The notes under the pieces are model-generated. The model made no database searches and had not been told where the DNA came from. It saw only the letters and a list, made by a program, of their open reading frames with translations. Shown piece after piece: positions 60,736-64,000 of a DNA stretch of 64,000 nt. Numbering within the stretch: the stretch's first letter is position 1; each line of letters opens with the position of its first letter. The stretch is taken from assembly GCF_034190915.1 (NCBI RefSeq), contig NW_026947485.1, positions 129,701,337 through 129,765,336 on the forward strand, written 5' to 3'. Both the position numbers and the translations under genes were made by a program. The stretch is from Cavia porcellus. Lineage: Eukaryota; Chordata; Mammalia; Rodentia; Caviidae.

Positions 60736-61539
60736 TATAAAACTTTAAGTAATTTGTAGCATGCAGTGTTGATTAGGGGGCAAGGAAAGTAATTTAATCT
60801 GATCTATAGGAGAGACTATCAAAATTTAATACTCAGCATGTGTTGTAATACCTGTACTTGTACATGTGTAGATGATTGTATAAGAACGTACTGTATCATG
60901 TACCTAATGATACGAAATGGTAACAACATAATTTCCTAAGTTGTAGTTAACAGAGAAATTATTATCTACAGGTCTCTGATATTCTATACAAAGAGTATTT
61001 TATGATATGAAAGGATGGATTCTGTCCAGATAGATTGACAAGGAATGATGTCCATTACATACCATTAACTAAAAGAAAAAAAATTTTCAGAATATTTTCT
61101 ATAGTAAACCACTAGAAACATGAATAAATAAAGAAGGAAAACATTTACAAGTACATAGCAACACATTATGACATGTTTTGGGTGCATAATAATATTTGTC
61201 ACCTTTTTCTTTTTGAAATGATACACTTTTGAGGCTTTATGGAGTACTTTTTTGGATGATACCAATTTATGGTGTAGTTTTTTTACTTTATCTTTTATCT
61301 GATACCTAATATGCTACAAATTTGGTACTTAGAGGGTACACTTATTTTTTAAAGTATTTTTTGCTGAAAATTTTAATTTCTGTTTAACCCAATAGAGATC
61401 TTAAAAGGATGTTTTTAGATTGTGGAATGGATTTTTGTCACTATGAGTCAATTTTGTTTGTTTGGCTATGCTTTTCTTTGTTACTTTTCTAAAATTTTAT
61501 GGAGAAAAAATAAGACACAATTTCATAACATAACAATAG

Positions 61540-63640
61540 GGGAATAACAAAAGTTAATATATTGCATATTGTTATCTTTAAAGTAGTTATTTAGAGTACA
61601 AGATATGGGCATTAAAATTTTCTCCAATCGATATTAGCATAAACTTTCTCTTCCAATGAACTAAGAAACACTAATAATATAACTGACTCGCTTTTCCCCC
61701 CTTTTCCCTTCCATCCTTTCCCTGTTCTAGTATCCACTTTCTCTTTGAACAATTTCTTCCTGTCTCACAATATCTGTTGTACATTTTAGACCTTACTCAC
61801 TCTTTCAGTTTCTCACACCAGGGAGACAGTACAATGTTTACACATGAAAGTCTGATTTATTTCACTTATGAATATGGGCTCAAGTTGCATCCATTTACTT
61901 ATAAAAGTCTCAAGTTGATCCTCTATGTCTCAGTAGTACTCCATTGTATACAAATACCACATCTTTTTTAACAATTCCTCAGTTGATAGGTATTTGGGTT
62001 GTTTCCAAATTTAACTATTACAAGTTGTGCTGCTATAAACATGGCTGCACATACCTTGCAGTGGTATGATGTTTTTGATTCTTCTGGGAAGATACCCAGA
62101 AGGGAAATAGCTCAGTTGAATGGGACCTCTAATTCTAGCTTTCTTAGGAATCTCCGTACTGATTTCCACAGTGGTTGCGTGAGTCAGCATTCCCACCAAC
62201 AGTGGAGAAGGGTTCCTTTTTCCCCACATCCCCTCCAGGACTTATTATTGGTTGATTTCTTGATGATAGCCACTGTTTCTGGGGTGAGATGGAATCTCAG
62301 TGTTGTTTTAATTTGCATTTCTTGAATGACCTATGTCGTTGAACATTTTTCATATACTTGTTTGCCGTTTGTGTTTTTTTATCCGAGAAGTACATATTCA
62401 TCACAGATGCCCATTTGTGAATTGCATCTTTGAATTTGGGGTGCTGATTTTTTCCACTTTATTGTTCTAGATAGAAGTCTTTTATCTCGGGGCAACTGGC
62501 TAAAATTTTTTTGCACTATTTGGTTTATCTTTTCACTTTGTTGGTGATTTTTTTTGATGTGCAAAAAGTTTTCAATAAGATGAGAAGCAGTTGTTGATTA
62601 TTTGAATTATTTCCTGGGTAGTCTGGGTTTTGTTCATGAACACTGCCTACACTATGTCTTCCAAGATTTCTACCTACTTTCTGTTCTAATAGATTTAGTG
62701 TTTCTGTTTTAATATTTAGTTAGGTCATAGATCCATTTTGACTTTAGTTTAGTACATTGTGATAGACACAGTTCTGTCTTTGGCATGCAGAGAGCCAGTT
62801 TTTCCAGCAGCATTTATGAAAGAGCAGTTTTTTTCTAGTGAATGTTTGGCCCCTTTGTCAGAGACAAGGTAGTTGAGTGTGTTTGTGGTTGTGTCTGTAT
62901 CTTCAGATCTGTTCCACTGATCCTCAGGCCTTTTTTTTTTTTTTTTTTGTCCTTTTCATTTTTATCAGTACCGGGGATCGAACTCACGACCTTCTGCTTG
63001 CAAGGCAGGTGCTTATGCCGCTGAGCTAAACCCCCAGCTCCCAATCCTCAGGTCTTTTTGTTGTTGTTTTTGTTTTTCTACTGCCATGCTGACTTTACTA
63101 TGGTAGCTTTGTAGTATAATTTCACATCAGGGATTATGAAGCTCCTTGCCTTGCCTTTGTTACCCAGAATTTCTTTTACTACTCTAGGTTTCTCCTGTTT
63201 CCAAATCAATTTTAGGAATGTTTTCTTAAGTTTTGTGAGATATTCCAATAGTATTTTGATTAGAATTGCTTCAAATCTGTATAACAGTTTTGGGTATATA
63301 ACAATTTTCCTATCCAAGAGCAAGAAATACCTTTCCATTTTCTAATAAATCATAGTTAATATGCTTTGTGTGATTCTTCTTTCAGGAACTTACACAATGT
63401 TTCTTTTTGGCATGATGCGGCAACAAAAGCTGTTTTCTCTGTGATCTGCAATGTTTTCTGTCATCTACTAATCAACTCCTAATTTGGTTTGTGGATATCT
63501 TCATTTTTTTTAGTTTCTGATTTATACATAGTAATGCTGTCTTCTCTTTCATGTTTGATTCATCGTCCTAACGGTTAGTTAAGTAATATTTTACAGTATT
63601 TAAAGATAGTAAATGTAGTAATTAGGGTGGAGGGTTCTGG
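61540..63640 (-). mobile_element. L1, antisense, 3' UTR and ORF2 part
   Basis: Landmarks GTAGTACTCCATTGTATACA (61,932), GGGAAGATACCCAGAAGGGA (62,087) and CTGATTTCCACAGTGGTTGC. The minus frame at 63,078-63,338 has ORF2 sequence (FLKLIWKQEKPRVVKEIL, VKLYYKATIVKSAW). Broken. Confidence 0.9.
62929..63041 (-). mobile_element. ID SINE inserted in L1
   Basis: Same tail-spacer subfamily (GTCCTTTTCATTTTTATC) with long poly(T); ATCCTCAGG on both sides. Confidence 0.95.
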
Positions 63641-63710
63641 TGTTGAACATTTGTGAAGTCTCTTCTGTATAAGTTCTTAGGTAGCTTGTCTTCAGATGTT
63701 TCCTGAAATA

Positions 63711-63804
63711 GGGGCTGGAGGTTTAGCTCAGTGGCATAAGCACCTGCCTTGCAAGTGCAAAGTCATGAGTTTGATCCTTGGTACCAAGCAAACAAACAAA
63801 AAAA
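63711..63804 (+). mobile_element. ID SINE
   Basis: GGGGCTGGAGGTTTAGCTCA and ATGAGTTTGATCCTTGGTAC with an (AAAC)n tail; TTTCCTGAAAT flanks both sides. Confidence 0.95.
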
Positions 63805-63937
63805 GTTAGAGATATTTCCTGAAATCATTGTTTCTCATCTACTATTTAAATTCAGATTAAACTTACATTACATTTTCACTTCATATCCTTTGTTGGTTGT
63901 GTATATGTTTGATTTTGATTGGGTTTTTTGTTTGTTT

Positions 63938-63940
<3 letters not shown>

Positions 63941-63969
<29 letters not shown>
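63941..63969. repeat. (GT)n microsatellite
   Basis: About fourteen GT dinucleotides. Confidence 0.95.
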
Positions 63970-63972
<3 letters not shown>

Positions 63973-64000
63973 GCAGTATTCTAGATAGGTCTTTTTATTA

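Larger units (their letters stand above)
16790..64000 (+). other. SLF1: SLF1 gene, 5' part (exons 1-14, continues past the window)
   Basis: SLF1 is a nuclear DNA-repair adaptor. With SLF2 it links RAD18 at damaged or stalled replication sites to the SMC5/6 cohesin-like complex; its tandem BRCT domains bind phosphorylated RAD18 (established for the human protein). Thirteen coding exons join in phase with no stop or frameshift into 608 residues that I recognise throughout as SLF1: BRCT1 at about residues 2-80, BRCT2 at about 121-199, a basic repeated linker at 199-384, then a helical middle region. The family protein is about 1,060 residues, so the ankyrin repeats and C-terminus are missing only because the window ends. 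The transcription start is inferred from the CpG island. The gene is intact as far as it can be read. Confidence 0.95.
51217..64000 (+). other. SLF1: SLF1 intron 14 (incomplete)
   Basis: At least 12.8 kb, beginning with about 1 kb of mostly unique DNA and a MER2-like piece, then antisense L1 copies with SINE insertions, a HAL1-3'-related repeat and a minisatellite. No exon 15 is found. Confidence 0.85.

Noticed and set aside
60251..60740. Short plus-strand frames over 60,250-60,740
   Set aside because: They follow the C-run and the minisatellite periodicity rather than a gene.
1..64000. Prokaryote-type features (operons, CRISPR, riboswitches, attachment sites)
   Set aside because: Split exons, SINEs and L1 show this is mammalian DNA; no regularly spaced repeat array with unique spacers exists.

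Overview
This is mammalian nuclear DNA: large AT-rich introns, short exons with GT-AG borders, a single CpG island, and dense non-LTR retrotransposon debris. Many short tRNA-Ala-type ID SINEs, B1-like 7SL-derived monomers and MaLR-type LTRs point to a rodent. The ID and B1 forms do not look murid. A squirrel-, beaver- or kangaroo-rat-like lineage is a guess.

Layout. Positions 1-16,400 contain no exon I can recognise: a nearly perfect inverted duplication (683-1761), an old L1 fragment, a target-site-flanked half-LINE-1 (HAL1-like, 7073-10466), MIR, ID, B1 and LTR copies. A CpG island at about 16,380-17,320 is read as a bidirectional promoter. To its right, on the + strand, starts SLF1 (SMC5-SMC6 complex localization factor 1, also ANKRD32/BRCTx). 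To its left, by known mammalian gene order, KIAA0825 should start on the - strand; only a candidate first-exon donor is visible.

SLF1 fills the rest. A non-coding exon 1 ends at 16915; coding exons 2-14 (26508-51216) were placed by translation and splice phase and give an uninterrupted 608-residue N-terminal part of a protein of about 1,060 residues. It includes both BRCT domains (exons 2-5), a basic linker made of four look-alike exons (6-9) and the start of the middle region (exons 10-14). The ankyrin repeats and C-terminus lie beyond the window. Intron 14 (51217 to the end) is mostly antisense L1.

Most interesting: a dead copy of the repeated linker exon in intron 8 (donor GT changed to AT), the tandem exon family itself, an opposed pair of young ID SINEs flanking exon 7, the HAL1-like insertion, the inverted duplication, a 59-62 bp minisatellite near 60.5 kb, and a dispersed repeat that seems to share sequence with the HAL1 3' region.
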